Shown piece by piece: positions 11,660 through 20,945 of a stretch of DNA of 64,000 nucleotides. Every line of letters begins with the position of its first letter. Positions within the stretch are counted from its first letter, which is position 1. Under the pieces are notes generated by a model. That model did no database searches, had not been told where the DNA came from, and saw only the letters and a program-made list of their open reading frames with translations. Position numbers and translations under genes: made by a program. Source of the DNA: Ectobius pallidus (taxonomy: Eukaryota > Arthropoda > Insecta > Blattodea > Ectobiidae); contig CAXKWD010000005.1 in the NCBI GenBank assembly GCA_964059195.1, forward strand, positions 94,377,882 through 94,441,881, given 5' to 3'.

Positions 11660-11903
11660 TGAAATCTATACTAGAGAGTGCTTTACAGTGTGAAGACAAA
11701 CTATATTGCAAGGGACTAGAAAAAGCAAAATTAAAAAAAAACTACTGCAAAGAAGTGTTACTAACCTTGATGATGTCAGCTGCCCTAAGCTGAGTAAATT
11801 AAGACAATGTGACGTCAAATGTTTTTTTTCATACTGCTTCACATATGGCATTTGCACTACAGAATGTAATGGTGTTAAGAATTTGGATGAAGACCCATTT
11901 TAA
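11542..11903 (+). CDS. Cysteine-rich ORF with candidate -1 frameshift
   Basis: Frame one starts at ATG 11542 (an in-frame TAA lies at 11521) and stops at 11793 after 83 codons. Codons TTA AAA AAA AAC at 11731-11742 contain the heptamer A AAA AAC (11736-11742) in the correct register for -1 slippage. Slipping would join residue 67 to a second open frame ending at TAA 11901-11903, giving 120 residues. The second frame is rich in cysteine (CDVKCFFSYCFTYGICTTEC) and acidic at its end. A 6-bp stem TCAGCT/AGCTGA with a 6-base loop lies at 11776-11793, 33 bases downstream, farther than usual for a stimulator. AATAAA at 11938-11943 could end the transcript. No family is recognised. The N-terminal codons lie in the spacer and no TATA box is visible upstream, so the promoter may have been lost. 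A simple pseudogene frameshift in the A9 run is the main alternative. Confidence 0.4.
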
Positions 11904-12514
11904 TTTTTCCAGTTTTGTTCACGATATCATGTGACAAAATAAATATTGTTTCATCACTTATTTGTCTTTCTTTCATTCCTACCGTCACCCAACCAGAGGA
12001 CTTTCGTAATTTTAAATGTAGAAATAACTTCATTTCCTGTGTCGATGGACATGTTCAAGCATGATTTGTGTATTAATTTAGTAGTTTTTCATCATTTTAG
12101 CACAATTGACATTATTTTTTGCCCATTTTAAATGCATAAATGGTTTCGATTCCTCTGTCTGCTGTTCACGATGAATCATGTTTTGCGGTTGATACCTGTC
12201 CTGAGCCTCTCTACTCAGTATTGAAGAGATACCTTTGTCATATTGTTACGTAATTTTTGTGCACAATTTAATGTATAAAAGAATTCATATCCTCTGTCGA
12301 CCGGACATAATCATACTTGTTTTGTACTAATCTATCCTGAGCTTCTCATGTATCAACATGTTTATATTAGATTACTAGCTCTACAAGAAGTATTAGACAA
12401 CCCTTTTCAACCCAATTCTCTGTTTTTGTTCAAATTTATATTCCTTTTCATCGCCTATACGTAGTCATCTTGGAACAGTTGAAGATCAGAAGGTGAAGAA
12501 GAAGAAACGTCATC

Positions 12515-12799
12515 ATGTCTTCGAACGCTTGTCCTCGTACAAAGTGGCGTGCTCTCAATATGAAAAAGGAAAGTGATCGTTTGAAAACATATGGAAGATG
12601 GACTGTGTCTTTCATGAATCCAACGCTTTTGGCCTCCGAGGGATTTTATTACACGGGATACGATGATATTGTTCGTTGCGCTTTTTGCAAGGTTGAACTT
12701 GGACAATGGAATGAGGGAGATGATCCTCGGAGGGACCACGAACGTTTCTCACAATTTTGTACATTTTTTAAAGAAAAGTTAAATAAAACTGTATTCTAA
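12515..12799 (+). CDS. Single-BIR (IAP-like) protein, right-arm copy
   Basis: A 94-residue protein consists of essentially one baculoviral IAP repeat. Visible landmarks are R22-W29 leading to LLASEGFYYTG (38-48), DDIVRCAFC (50-58), W65, DDPRRDHERF (69-78) and C82. The zinc ligands are C55, C58, H75 and C82 with canonical CX2C-X16-H-X6-C spacing, so the fold should be intact. There is no RING, CARD or UBC domain, unlike full IAPs, and it is shorter than survivin. BIR domains bind caspases or the N-terminal motifs of apoptosis inducers, or act in chromosomal passenger complexes; which applies here is unknown. A TTTATAT motif lies about 80 bp upstream, and AATAAA (12782-12787) overlaps the last codons, a compact virus-like arrangement. 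Placement inside the mobile palindrome suggests cargo that protects infected or transposing cells. The domain call is firm; the function is inference. Confidence 0.88.
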   Translation: MSSNACPRTKWRALNMKKESDRLKTYGRWTVSFMNPTLLASEGFYYTGYDDIVRCAFCKVELGQWNEGDDPRRDHERFSQFCTFFKEKLNKTVF

Positions 12800-13235
12800 A
12801 TATGTCAACTTGTGTTCCAATTCTTTCTCAGTGAGGCCTGTTCAAACATGTCTTGCTGACGTCACCTTTTTATCTTGTACCAATGACACATATTCGTGAC
12901 TCAACAAGTATGACATGTAAGATATGATTAATACATACCAAAATTTGATAATTTACAGTCTTTCTCATATTATTTTATAATACTGTTGGTGAACCTGAGG
13001 GAAATGTTAAAGCAAGACAAAAGTTATCTGTCAGTTTAGTGAAACGACAGACATTTTATTCGGATTCTAGTCAATGAAGTTAAGGCTTTAATGCACTAAA
13101 GTATAACTAGCCTTGAACGAGTATGATAATGATCATACGTCATGAGGAAGATGGCCATGACTGTGCATAAAGGTTTTGTGGCGTAGTTTTATTCTTGTAA
13201 CAAGGTCGTGAAGGTTTCTTTTCCCCTTGCCAGGA

Positions 13236-13249
13236 TATATATAAAAAAA
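13236..13249 (+). promoter_or_regulatory. TATA box upstream of micro-ORF, right arm
   Basis: TATATATAAAAAAA lies 33 bp before the ATG at 13282 in otherwise mixed sequence. The spacing suits a very short 5' leader. The inverted copy is at about 9899-9912. Its use is untested. Confidence 0.4.
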
Positions 13250-13281
13250 GGCTTGTTGCATTTGGACAACGATCAGCTACG

Positions 13282-13353
13282 ATGGAACGTTGGCAAATGT
13301 TGGAGAGCGAGAAGCAACCTATCATAAGTTGTGTATTTTTTACAGGATTTTAA
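13282..13353 (+). CDS. Micro-ORF behind a TATA box, right-arm copy
   Basis: A frame of 23 codons begins MERWQMLESEKQ and ends at TAA. The first half is charged and amphipathic, and the rest is short and hydrophobic. No family is recognised. It could be a genuine micropeptide, a leader ORF, or the start of a spliced gene, although no consensus GTAAGT donor is visible inside it. The upstream 200 bp are less AT-rich than the repeat field, consistent with a regulatory segment. Confidence 0.25.
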   Translation: MERWQMLESEKQPIISCVFFTGF

Positions 13354-13873
13354 TTTTTTATGCCTTCTTTTTACCAATTTTTGACAGTTTGTATTTCTTC
13401 TTAAGGTGTCCTTTACATATGGGGGTACATTTTTATGATTTAATGACTTAATTTCCTCTGTTGGTTGTAGTTTTTGCTGACGTCACCTATCCTGAGGCTT
13501 TCACGTTCCAACAAAATCTTTGTTTACATATGTTTTCTCCTATTTTACAATCAGTTTGTTTGAATTGATAAGGTTTTTTGGAATTTCTTTTGTCATAATG
13601 ATTAGTGATAGGTGTCCTTTTTGTATAAATAGTCATTTAGTCTGTCAATTGGTCATGTTCCGTCATGATTTGTGGATTGTTTTACGTAATTTAAATTTGT
13701 TATGCACAACTGACATTATTTTCCTCTCCACTCTATATATTCCCTTTGTTTACATATCATTTTTCCTGTGTCTTTGTTAATTTACATCCACATTGTATGA
13801 ATTGATAAGACTATTAGAGTTGTCTCTGTCGTACTGTTTATTAATAGGTAACAATTCCACAAATTAAGTGTAT

Positions 13874-14007
13874 CCGTTCACGTTCACGTTTGCATTTACG
13901 TTCACATTCACGTTTACGATCACGTTTACGTTGACGTTGACGATCACGTTTACGTTTACGTTCACATTCACGTTTACGTTCATATTCGTGTTTATGTTTA
14001 CGCTTAC
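13874..14007 (-). repeat. Hexamer minisatellite, right arm
   Basis: This is the exact inverted copy of 9141-9274, reading (TTYACG)n on the + strand. Retention of every unit variant in both arms shows that the arm duplication is younger than the array's divergence. Confidence 0.9.
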
Positions 14008-15706
14008 AATCTTGTAACCTTACACCATCTTAGGCAATCAACTAATCATATTCCAGTTTATATCAAAAACCTAATATAGCAAATGATGCATGTGTCACTG
14101 AAGGGATAAATATACATTACCATTTTTATCTGGCTGTTTGATTTTTACAATCAACTTGTATCTCTGTTTGAGGTGGGCATTGTCATATTGTTTTGTATTT
14201 TAGCCCATAAACGATTTACCTTCCTCTGTCGTCTGTACTTTATGAATCGTGTTTTGTTCACGTTACCTATTCTGAAGTTCTCACGTTCCAACGTTTGAAC
14301 TTATTAGACCAATTTTGCCAATTTTGATAGTTTACAACCAGTTTGTATGTACTGTTAAGAGTGTCATTATCATATAGGTGTACTTTTTAAATGCATAAAC
14401 GATCACGTTTCCTCTGTCGGCTATACTTGTTGAATCATGAGTTTGCTAACATCACCTATCCTGAGTCTCTCGCTTTCCAACATGCCCTTTGTTTACAGAT
14501 GTTTGTTCCTATTTCTTCGATATTTGACATCAAGTTTTTTTGTATTGATAAGGCTTTTGGAATTTATTTGTCATTTTGTTTAGTGATAGGTGTTCTTTTC
14601 GAAATTTTAATGCATAAAGGACTTCATTTCCTCTGTCTATGTGCGTGTACAATCAAGATTTGTGGATTTATCATGTAATTTTTTTAAAATTTTAATGCAC
14701 AATTGCCAATATTTTCATCTCCTGCTAGACATGTTCTATATATTTCCTTTGTATTGAGTTGGGTTTTCTTATTTCTTTGTTAGCCTACAGCCATATTGCT
14801 GAAACTGGCAAATCTTTTAGAGTTGCGTTTGTCCTAATATTTACCTATGTTAGAGATTTTTTTCTGTTTCTTTAATAGTTTGCAGTCATTTTGTTTGAAT
14901 TTTTTAAGTTTTCTGAAAAGGTATACATTTCAGAATTTAAATGAGTTTATTAATGATTTCATTTCCTCTCGCGACTGGATATGTTCAATCATAATTTCTG
15001 CAATTTCTTTGACTATTTATAATCAATTTTTTTTGGAAGTGTTTAGGGTGCCTTTCTAATATTGTTTAGCAATAGATATAATGTTTAACATTTTAATGTA
15101 TAAACGAAATTTTCCTATGTTAATAGGATATGTTCAATAATGATTTATTGATATAACTTATTCTGAGGCTCTCAAGTTCCACAATACTTAATTAAATCGT
15201 CGTTTTTTTTTACCAATTTTGGCAATTTGTGTTTCTTGTTAAGGTGTACTTGTGGCTTAATATCCTCTGTCGATGTACATGTCCAATCATAATTTTAATA
15301 CACAGTTGACAATAATTTCATCTCCTACTATACATGTTCTTGTTTTCAGTTGTGTTTTCCCGCATCTTTGTTATTTTACAAGCAGTTTCTTTGTATTGAT
15401 AAGGCTTTTAGAGTTGTGTTTGTCCTAATGGTTCCAACATACTCTTTCTTACATATGTTCTTTTTTGTTTGCAGACATTTTGTGTCCTCTCATCCTATCC
15501 TGTAATTAGGGAATAGATTTTCAAAAATAAAATATAACTCTCCAATGGTATGGGGTACTACGAAAAGTTCAACCAATCAGAGTTCATCTTTGAGGTTGTG
15601 ACTAGTACTTCGTTGTCATAAGTTAATTTATTTTTAGGATTTTCTCGGGTTTCACTTTGACTACAGTGGTACTATTCAATCACGTCATACATTTCATGTA
15701 AGAAAG

Positions 15707-16674
15707 CAATAAATTTTAAGTTCGTTAGGGGTGAAAAACATTTATAATGGCTTAAACTGTCCATTTTTGCAAAAAACGTTTGTGACCCTGGGTTTTATAT
15801 TGTTCTTAGACAATTGATATAGCATACTACGATTTTTTAATATCGAAAATAATTTTTTTGTAGGTTAGATTGGTTGTGGGGATGAAAAAACACCCACTAG
15901 ACGATTTATAATGGCTGAACTTGTCCATTTGTGTAAAAAGTTGTTTGACCTTTAAAACCACCCCTTACATAAAATCAATCCTTTTTGGGAGTTTAAATCA
16001 TGTCAGATGGTTGATATCACTCAGTATGATTTTTTATTGATGAAAAATAAATTTTTAATGGGTTAGATTGGGAGTAGGGGTGAAAACTACCCTCTAGATT
16101 ATTTATAATGGCTTATCTAGTCTATCTGTGGAAAAACTTGTGTGACCTTTAAAACCACCCCTTACATAAAATCAATCCTTTTTGGGAGTTTCAGATGGTT
16201 AATATCACTCAGTATGATTTTTTATTGTTGAAAAATAAATTTTTAACGGGTTAGATTGGAAGTAGGGGCGAAAACTACCTTCTAGACAATTTACAGTGGC
16301 TCAAGTTGTCCATATCTGCAAAAATCTGGGTGACCTTGAAAAATTACCCCTTCATAAAATTAAATCATTTAGGGGTGTAAATCATGTCAGATAGTCAATA
16401 TATCTCTGTAAGATGTTTATATGTCGAATAAACAATTTTAAATGGGTTAGATTGGTAGTTGGGGTGAAAACCACCCTCCAGACGATTTACAGTGGCTCAA
16501 GTGGTCCATATCGGCAAAAACATGGGTGACCTTGAAAACCACCCCCCTCATAAAATTAAATAATTTTGGGGTGTAAATCATGTCAGATAGTTAATATTGC
16601 TCTGTAAGATGTTTATATGTCGAATAAACAATTTTAAATGGGTTAGATTGGTAGTTGGGGTGAAAACCACCCTC
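15707..16674 (-). repeat. ~195-bp tandem repeats, right arm
   Basis: This is the inverted copy of the five units at 6473-7440. One substitution near 16201 and the overall one-base register shift toward the terminus are the only differences noticed here. Confidence 0.8.
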
Positions 16675-17395
16675 TTGTTACGGGTGATCATATGGTCTTA
16701 ATTCTATCACCTAAACATTATACTACTAGATTTTAAAATTTATATTTATTTTTATTTCTTAAAACTACCCCTCTAGTGGGTTGAAAATTAATTCACAAGG
16801 GCATAACTCTTTTTTTGTGTAACATTTATTTATTTAATTTTGTTACTACTCTGTCAGATATACAAATTAATAATATATTCTAAAAATTATTATTTTTATT
16901 TTTTATTTTCTTAAAAAATACCCCTTTAGGGGATTGAAAATTAATTCATAAGGGCCTAACTCATTTGTATAACATTTATTTATTTCTGTGAATTTTATTT
17001 ATTGTTTTTAGTTTGATTGTTTCAAGGTTGGTATTGCAGGTCTCTGCTTTACCGACCAAATCTTATATTTGCTATAACTTTGTTTAGGGGGATGAGATTT
17101 TTATTATTTTGGGGCTTACAAGGGTTGGAATGGGATCGGCACAGTGCGGAGCCAGGGGGTGCCAAAAAGGCCTAAATAGGATTTTTTTAAAAATGTTTTG
17201 TGTAATGCGGGTCTCTGTTTTTAACGACCAAATCTTATATTTGCTATAACTTTGTTTAGGGGGATGATAGAGGGGTGGGGTTGGTGTCATATGATAGCCA
17301 AGATGGTCCGGAAGGCGAAACTGAAATTAGTTTAAGTTGGAATTGGGGCGTCGCGGCGCTAGGCATCGATCGGCTATGCCGGGGATACCACTACT

Positions 17396-17401
17396 TAGGC
17401 C
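17396..17401 (+). repeat. Target site duplication, right copy (TAGGCC)
   Basis: This follows the terminus CCACTACT and matches 5746-5751. The flanking sequence then resumes the interrupted repeat. Confidence 0.85.
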
Positions 17402-17835
17402 TACATCATATCTGTTATTTGTACATACAATTGGGGTTATGAATAAAAACTGGAGAATTATGTCAAACACGATGTGAAACATTCACACAACTTTCTCAAA
17501 TAAAAGGATATATTTTGAAATGTTTTGCGTCTCGATGCCGTTTTGCAAAATTTTGCAATACAATGACCCTCTCCTTATGTGGCTTAAAGATAATTATCTA
17601 TCCAATTTGAGGTCCTGGTTGTTGAGACCGCGATGGCTAGCTTGTAACAACAGTTCATAAATGTTCTATTAAACATTAAAATAAAATGAAATCATAAGCC
17701 TAAAATTTTAGGAGTCAGATTACAAAATTAGGAAGAAATTCTTACAGCAACATTGATATGATAGTATAGGGCTATAGTATAATACTATATTTATACCAAC
17801 TTATGGTCTACTCTCTATGTGAAATCAGAATTTAA
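17396..17835 (+). repeat. Right half of the interrupted dispersed repeat
   Basis: Homologous to about 20512-20945. Shared landmarks include GATGTGAAAC, AACTTTCTCAA, GATGGCTAGCTTGTAACAAC-like sequence, ACAAAATTAGGAAGAAA-like sequence and AGTATAATAC. It is continuous in phase with 5520-5751 across the insertion. It has no coding content. Confidence 0.75.
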
Positions 17836-18379
17836 TTTTTAATTTAATTAATTTTGTTACCTTGCAAGTGAGTCAACAATCCAGTGGCAGTGTTGCAATT
17901 AATGCCAGCCATACATATAACAAAAGTGACACACTATACCCATACAGTGTACAGTGGGTACAAATTAAATGTCACATAGCTATCTACATTCCTGATAATA
18001 GCAGGAAACGTTTCGAAGGTTTCTGGAGGTAAGCCATTCCAATCCTAAATCCCTCTATTTAAAAAAGAAAGTTTGTCAATTTTTTCCTCTGAGGTCTACC
18101 CCTGATTTTATGTTTGTGATCCTTCCTACTTTTGTAATCTGGTTCGAGTGCTAATAGCCCCGTGTGCGGTGGGCATAAAGGTTATGGACACACGTAGGCT
18201 TGAGGCAGCCTGTAATGTCTGAAATATATCATAGGTTTAAAACAAAATATATATATATATATATTTTTTGCCACTTTTGTGCCTTAGTTTCGACTGAGTG
18301 TAGGTGAAATCTAAGTTATTTCAAAGTTTCAATGCATATCTGTAAGTTGCGTATGATCTTCATAGTTGGTTTTTATCTT

Positions 18380-19330
18380 GTATATAAATAAAATAAAAAT
18401 AGCCTTTAATCCTTAAAGGGCAATGGCCTCTCCTAAAAGGTGGGTAGCTCGATTGTTCTTCCCACATTTGAGCTAAGAATGTGGAATTTTCCTGTCTTTG
18501 TCCTTGTGAGTTCGTTAGTCTTGGTCTCTGGTCACTTTTAGTCTACACTTTCTCCTTTTCACTCCACTATTCACTTATTTTCACTTTCACTGTCTTAGTC
18601 TGTTCTTAGTATTGTATGAGGTTTTCGTGCTCCTTCCAGACGTCTCGGTTCCTCGCCATCCTAGTCCAGGTGCTGCCAGCGTTCCTCCTTATTTCGTCCG
18701 CCCATCTCGTTCTTGGTCTTCCTGGTCCCCTCTCTCCCTCTCTTGGATCCCACATCGTTGCTATTTTTGCCCAGCGGTTGTTGTTCATTCTTGCTGTGTG
18801 ACCTGCCCATCTCCACTTCGCTACTTGCGCTGCTGTCGCGGCGTCCTTTACTTGTGCCTTCTTCCTGATTTCGGCGTTTCTTATTCGGTCTCTTACTGAT
18901 ATCTGTAATATCTTCCTTTCCATCTTCCTCTGAGTAGTCTGTATTGATGTCCTTTGTTGCTGGGTTGTTGTCCACGCTTGTCCTCCATATAGTATCAATG
19001 TTGGGAGTATGCAGCTGTCTAGGATTTCGCGTTTGACTTTAGCTGTTGCGACTTGTCCATTAGGATGAAACGTAGGCTCCAAAACTTTCTCCAGGCTAGT
19101 GAGATCCTCCTCTTTATTTCTTTGTTGTTGCCGTCTTGAAATGATACGGATACGTATTCCTGGACGTATTCTAGTGCTTCCGATTCCATTTGGATCTGGA
19201 TTTCCTCTCTATTCGTCATTGCTTTTGTTTTCCTGGTGTACATCGCCTCGATTCAGACAAACATCTATTCGAGTTCATAACCTTTATGCCCTCCGCACAC
19301 GGGTCAATTCTTCTGTCAGGCAGCTTGCAG
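18380..19330 (-). pseudogene. Non-LTR retrotransposon 3' fragment (reverse transcriptase C-terminus)
   Basis: Read on the minus strand, about 19330 to 18606 encodes the distal part of a LINE ORF2 in several frames. Visible pieces are TKAMTNREEIQIQMESEALE, then SFQDGNNKEIKRRISLAW...KFWSL (19019-19243). After a frameshift come EILDSCILPTLILYGGQAWT and WRWAGHTARMNNNRWAKIA, then GERGPGRPRTRWADEIRRNA (18606-19082). This order and the WAGH...RW...GRPRTRW motifs are typical of the post-RT region of insect non-LTR elements. It is 5'-truncated and frameshifted, so dead. A 3' UTR continues to about 18380 and ends in an ATTTT-rich tail. Confidence 0.85.
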
Positions 19331-19613
19331 TCTCCAACCATAAAGGAACAAAATCGTTTCAATTTACTCCCTTTTAACTTTTTAGATTTTGTTTCAACCA
19401 TACTACACTAGGCTCATTATATGTGCCGTAAAAGTATCTTAATGACATCCATTCAAGTACAGATATTCATTATAACAGTGGTGAGATATCTATTAATATC
19501 GAACACGGAACAATCTTTAGGCGTTGAGAGCAGCAAATGAAACTGCGTAAAAAAAACCCTGAAGGGGCTAGGCCTACCACCCGATCACTGTATCATTTAC
19601 CATATTTCTTGTA

Positions 19614-19848
19614 AATTGGCAGGATGGCAGGAGATGGCAGGATTGGAGGGCATGTTTTCAGCATGCCGACACCCATGGCTGTTTCCATGACCGGAACCGC
19701 TACTTTTCTATAGAGTAGAGCCTCGATTTGAATCCCGAGGCTGAGTGCATCCGTTCTAGGCCTCTCTACCCCTGAAAAATACGAAGGATCGAACCCAGGC
19801 CGATGGATCTGTAGTCAGCGACGGTAACCACAAGACCAATGGAGGTCT
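19614..19848 (-). mobile_element. tRNA-derived SINE, family A
   Basis: On the minus strand the head reads GGTCTTGTGGTTACCGTCGC (A-box-like), followed by GGGTTCGATCC (B box). The rest of the body matches the copy at 48850-49172, including ACTCAGCCTCG, AGTAGCGG and CCAATCCTGCCATC. RNA polymerase III internal promoters of this type drive SINE transcription. This copy is moderately diverged. Confidence 0.8.
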
Positions 19849-20274
19849 TCATAAACATACTCGTATTTTAATGAATGCATTTGTAGGTTTGTTACATAAT
19901 GTACTACTGTAAAATCAGCAAAGGAAATAACAAAGGAATACATTTTTCCTTTAAGTTTTTTTTTGCTGTTTTCGTGGAAATTTAAAAAAAACCTCAATTA
20001 TTATATGGACCACACCAATCCATGACGGAAGGCAACGTTGGAGCTAGAGTATCGGTCCCTTGTTTTATACGCATGGCAGAAATCATTGCCACATTGAAAC
20101 CTTAGAACCTATATTTTAAAAACCATACACTTAATCACGAAAAGCAAAACAGGTATTGAATTCATTCATGATGTGAACTACTATCCTTTGAATCACCATT
20201 CAACCTGTAACTTGTAATACGAGGAACAAGTATTTTTGAATGGCCTTGTGATTTTTTCCCTCTTATAAACATTT

Positions 20275-20945
20275 CAAAAGTTCAACACATTAATTTACGT
20301 TTGTTGCTGTAGAAACATAATTGTTTAATTTCCAGAAGAGATGAGCTGACATTTTTAAGTTACTGGGGAAACGACATGCAAAACATTATGAAGACCACAT
20401 TTAATAACATTATAAATTCCAATACTAAATGAGAAGAGGATGCTGATGGGGCTTAATAAGTGGCTGTAACCTTGTACCTTCTCTCTTACTTCAGGATCAT
20501 GTAAGTTATAGTAGGCCTATACCTTATATTTATTATTTTTACACACGAATGCTGGTTATAAGTGAAAACTATAGAGTTATGACAAACATGATGTGAAACA
20601 CTCAAATAACTTTCTCAACCAAAAGTATCGAGAGTGAAATGTCTTTGCGTCACGTTGTGGTTTTAGTCTACAGGATTTTGCAATAGCCTATAATGCCTTG
20701 TGTGACGTTGAATATTCATCTATAGAGAATTGCTCTCTTCCTTGTTGTAGCCGAGATGACTAGCTTTTAACAACAGTTCAGAATTATTCTATAAAACACT
20801 ATTAATTGAATATTGTAGACGTAAATAGAAGAGGTCAGAGTTCAAAATTAGAAAGAAACCCCTTACGGCATCGTTAATATACTTCATGACAAACGATTTT
20901 AGTATAATACCACATTTAAGTCACCTTATACTTTCTATTGGTATT
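20275..20945 (+). repeat. Uninterrupted paralogue of the palindrome target site
   Basis: This diverged copy corresponds to 5520-5751 joined directly to 17396-17835. Its central sequence ATAGTAGGCCTATACC carries a single TAGGCC where the other copy holds the 11.6-kb insertion. It therefore acts as an in-window empty site. The two copies are in direct orientation about 2.4 kb apart, so they could be remnants of long terminal repeats or simply one dispersed family. Confidence 0.75.

Larger units (their letters stand above)
12018..15188 (-). repeat. Degenerate interspersed repeat field, right arm
   Basis: This is the mirror copy of the field at 7960-11130. On this strand the units read CCTCTGTC..., AATCATG..., TGACGTCACCTATCCTGAGG-like and CACGTTCCAACA. 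TGACGTCA occurs near 12859 and 13480. The resulting hydrophobic open frames at 13520-13780, 14391-14678 and 14847-15059 follow the repeat periodicity and are not credible genes. Confidence 0.7.
5752..17395. mobile_element. Giant palindromic Polinton-like element carrying a BIR gene
   Basis: This is an 11,644-bp insertion made almost entirely of two inverted arms (5752-11488 and 11660-17395) around a 171-bp unique spacer. The termini are 5'-AGTAGTGG and CCACTACT-3', flanked by the 6-bp direct duplication TAGGCC. A 6-bp duplication plus AG-starting inverted repeats is the signature of Polinton/Maverick elements. No family B polymerase, retroviral-type integrase, protease, ATPase or capsid frame was found, so it would be non-autonomous. 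Cargo per arm is a single-BIR protein, a micro-ORF with a TATA box, the C-terminal part of a cysteine-rich ORF and several repeat arrays. The arms differ at a few sites only, implying recent formation or gene conversion. Insertion with a target duplication is strongly supported; Polinton kinship is an inference from structure. A different DNA transposon with 6-bp duplications or an integrated DNA virus fragment is the alternative. Confidence 0.8.
11660..17395 (-). repeat. Right arm of giant palindrome
   Basis: This is the 5,736-bp inverted partner of 5752-11488 and carries the same genes and arrays in mirror order: cysteine-rich ORF end, BIR gene, micro-ORF, hexamer minisatellite, repeat field, 195-bp repeats, terminus. 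Because the complete cysteine-rich ORF continues from the spacer into this arm, it is probably the original half and the left arm the copied one. Confidence 0.95.

Noticed and set aside
13520..15059. Hydrophobic open frames of 70-95 codons in both arms, possible membrane proteins
   Set aside because: They track the degenerate repeat units, share repeated peptide fragments, lack promoter or domain signals, and are rich in the F/L/I residues expected from T-rich repeats.
5752..17395. Palindrome as a library or assembly artefact
   Set aside because: Fold-back artefacts join a molecule to its own complement with little spacer and no host signature at the outer ends. Here the outer ends carry a 6-bp target duplication, the flanks are different and continuous with a paralogue, and the arms differ at several sites. 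Read support is still desirable.
5752..17395. Polinton core genes (polymerase B, integrase, protease, capsids) hidden in the arms
   Set aside because: No frame longer than about 95 codons exists in the arms and no fragments with the expected motifs were seen, so the element is called non-autonomous.
18612..18899. Plus-strand frames of 61-95 codons over the retrotransposon fragment
   Set aside because: They are antisense shadows of the minus-strand LINE ORF2 remnant.
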